Positions 5,433 to 6,142 of a DNA stretch of 6,142 bases are shown here, piece by piece (position 1 is the first letter of the stretch; every line of letters starts with the position of its first letter). Both the position numbers and the translations under genes were made by a program. The notes under the pieces were generated by a model. The model worked only from the letters and a program-made list of their open reading frames with translations, had not been told where the DNA came from and searched no databases. This DNA is from Rhodospirillales bacterium (GTDB taxonomy: Bacteria > Pseudomonadota > Alphaproteobacteria > Acetobacterales > Acetobacteraceae), in assembly GCA_018971905.1 (NCBI GenBank), contig JAGWZS010000112.1, forward strand, positions 1 to 6,142. The letters run 5' to 3'.

Positions 5433-6142
5433 AATGCCGCCACGGTGCAGGCCGCGCCCTGCGATGTCAGCTGGCTACAAAAATCCTTCGCCGCCTGGGG
5501 TGAAGCAAACCCGCCAACCCGCAACCGCCAAACGCTTTGGCCATTAACAATGGCCGGAATAATCTCCGGTTGCCGCCCCGCCATAAGAGCTGGGAATTTT
5601 TGGCGCAGCTGGACCCACACGCCCAGCACGCCATCCTCATCGCTAGTGGCGGCCAATTGTACAACGCTCATGCCCTCCGCCTGTGCGGCGCTCGTGGCGG
5701 TGGAACCGGGCCGGGGTGCCTGAGATGCGGCCGGCATTACATCGCTTGGCTCATCTACCGCCGCCTGCCCTGCCGCCGCAGAGGTTGAGGCGCCTGCCTG
5801 CCCAGCCATTGCGGTTTGTGCTGGCGGGGTAAGCCCGGCTGCCTGATCCAGCGCTGCTATGTCTGGCACCTGCGCCGCAGGGGCCAGATGCGGCGCGCCG
5901 CCAGCGTCCATATCGCCAGACATGATGGGAATATTCGCCCCCGGCACCACCATACCCCCAGGATCAGCCGGCACCACGCGCAGCGGTGTCGCCGGGGGGC
6001 TGATCACCGGTGGCGGACCGAATGTGTAAGGGTGAACACCGCTCCAAACCCAGGCGACGAGGATAACCAGCACCGACACGCCCCCCGCCGCGATCGCCAT
6101 GCGCTGGATCGCCGGGTCCAGCCGCTGCCCCTTGGCGCGGTG
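5429..6142 (-). CDS. SPOR-domain membrane protein (5' end outside window)
   Basis: Predicted bitopic inner-membrane protein with a periplasmic SPOR domain, which binds glycan strands stripped of stem peptides, mostly at division sites. The frame is open to the window edge. An ATG at 6098-6100 exists, but 14 more in-frame codons upstream (ending RLDPAIQR) look like the basic cytoplasmic tail of this family, so the true start probably lies beyond 6142. Counting from that internal ATG, residues 5-20 form the membrane helix (GGVSVLVILVAWVWSG). Residues about 25-143 are a Pro/Ala/Gly-rich linker, probably disordered. Residues 144-223 form the SPOR domain: VVQLAATSDEDGVLGVWVQL (146-165), then NGQSVWRLRVGGFASPQAA (186-204), DFCSQL and GAACTV. 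It overlaps nagZ by 4 bases. The exact orthologue is not named; it resembles the SPOR protein usually found between argS and nagZ in alphaproteobacteria. Confidence 0.88.
   Translation of the reverse strand, partial: HRAKGQRLDPAIQRMAIAAGGVSVLVILVAWVWSGVHPYTFGPPPVISPPATPLRVVPADPGGMVVPGANIPIMSGDMDAGGAPHLAPAAQVPDIAALDQAAGLTPPAQTAMAGQAGASTSAAAGQAAVDEPSDVMPAASQAPRPGSTATSAAQAEGMSVVQLAATSDEDGVLGVWVQLRQKFPALMAGRQPEIIPAIVNGQSVWRLRVGGFASPQAAKDFCSQLTSQGAACTVAAF

Noticed and set aside
5500..5800. Ala/Pro/Gly-rich linker of the SPOR protein as a possible DNA repeat array
   Set aside because: The composition is biased, but I see no regular repeat unit at the DNA or protein level.

Overview
The window is one uninterrupted minus-strand block of nine core genes. 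In transcription order (high to low coordinates) it reads: a SPOR-domain cell-envelope protein (5' end outside the window), nagZ, an M50 site-2 protease, scpA, scpB, a ChaC-type gamma-glutamylcyclotransferase, tatB, tatC and serS (3' end outside the window). The plus-strand open frames are antisense shadows of these genes. I see no RNA genes, mobile elements, CRISPR arrays or terminators, and no gene-free stretch longer than 21 bases.

The gene order (SPOR protein, nagZ, scpA, scpB, tat genes, serS), the high G+C and the protein flavour fit an alphaproteobacterium. The Rhodospirillales/Acetobacteraceae side is my best guess. That placement is inferred from remembered gene order and protein style, not from any marker-gene comparison.

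The genes are packed as a translationally coupled operon. The junctions are: SPOR/nagZ 4-base overlap (TTGA), nagZ/M50 2-base gap, M50/scpA 20-base overlap, scpA/scpB 17- or 8-base overlap depending on the start, scpB/chaC 4-base overlap (ATGA), chaC/tatB 21-base gap, tatB/tatC 3-base gap, tatC/serS 8-base overlap. The promoter must lie upstream, beyond position 6142. The products cover envelope and peptidoglycan maintenance (SPOR protein, NagZ), intramembrane proteolysis (M50), chromosome segregation (ScpAB with SMC), glutathione turnover (ChaC), folded-protein export (TatBC) and translation (SerRS).

Most of this is ordinary housekeeping content and I do not see a clear new system. The points worth checking are: no tatA where one is usually expected, with a glutathione-degrading enzyme in that position; a NagZ that ends about 50 residues early, apparently cleanly, with the next gene starting 2 bases later; a TTG start for nagZ; and an M50 protease directly upstream of scpAB.
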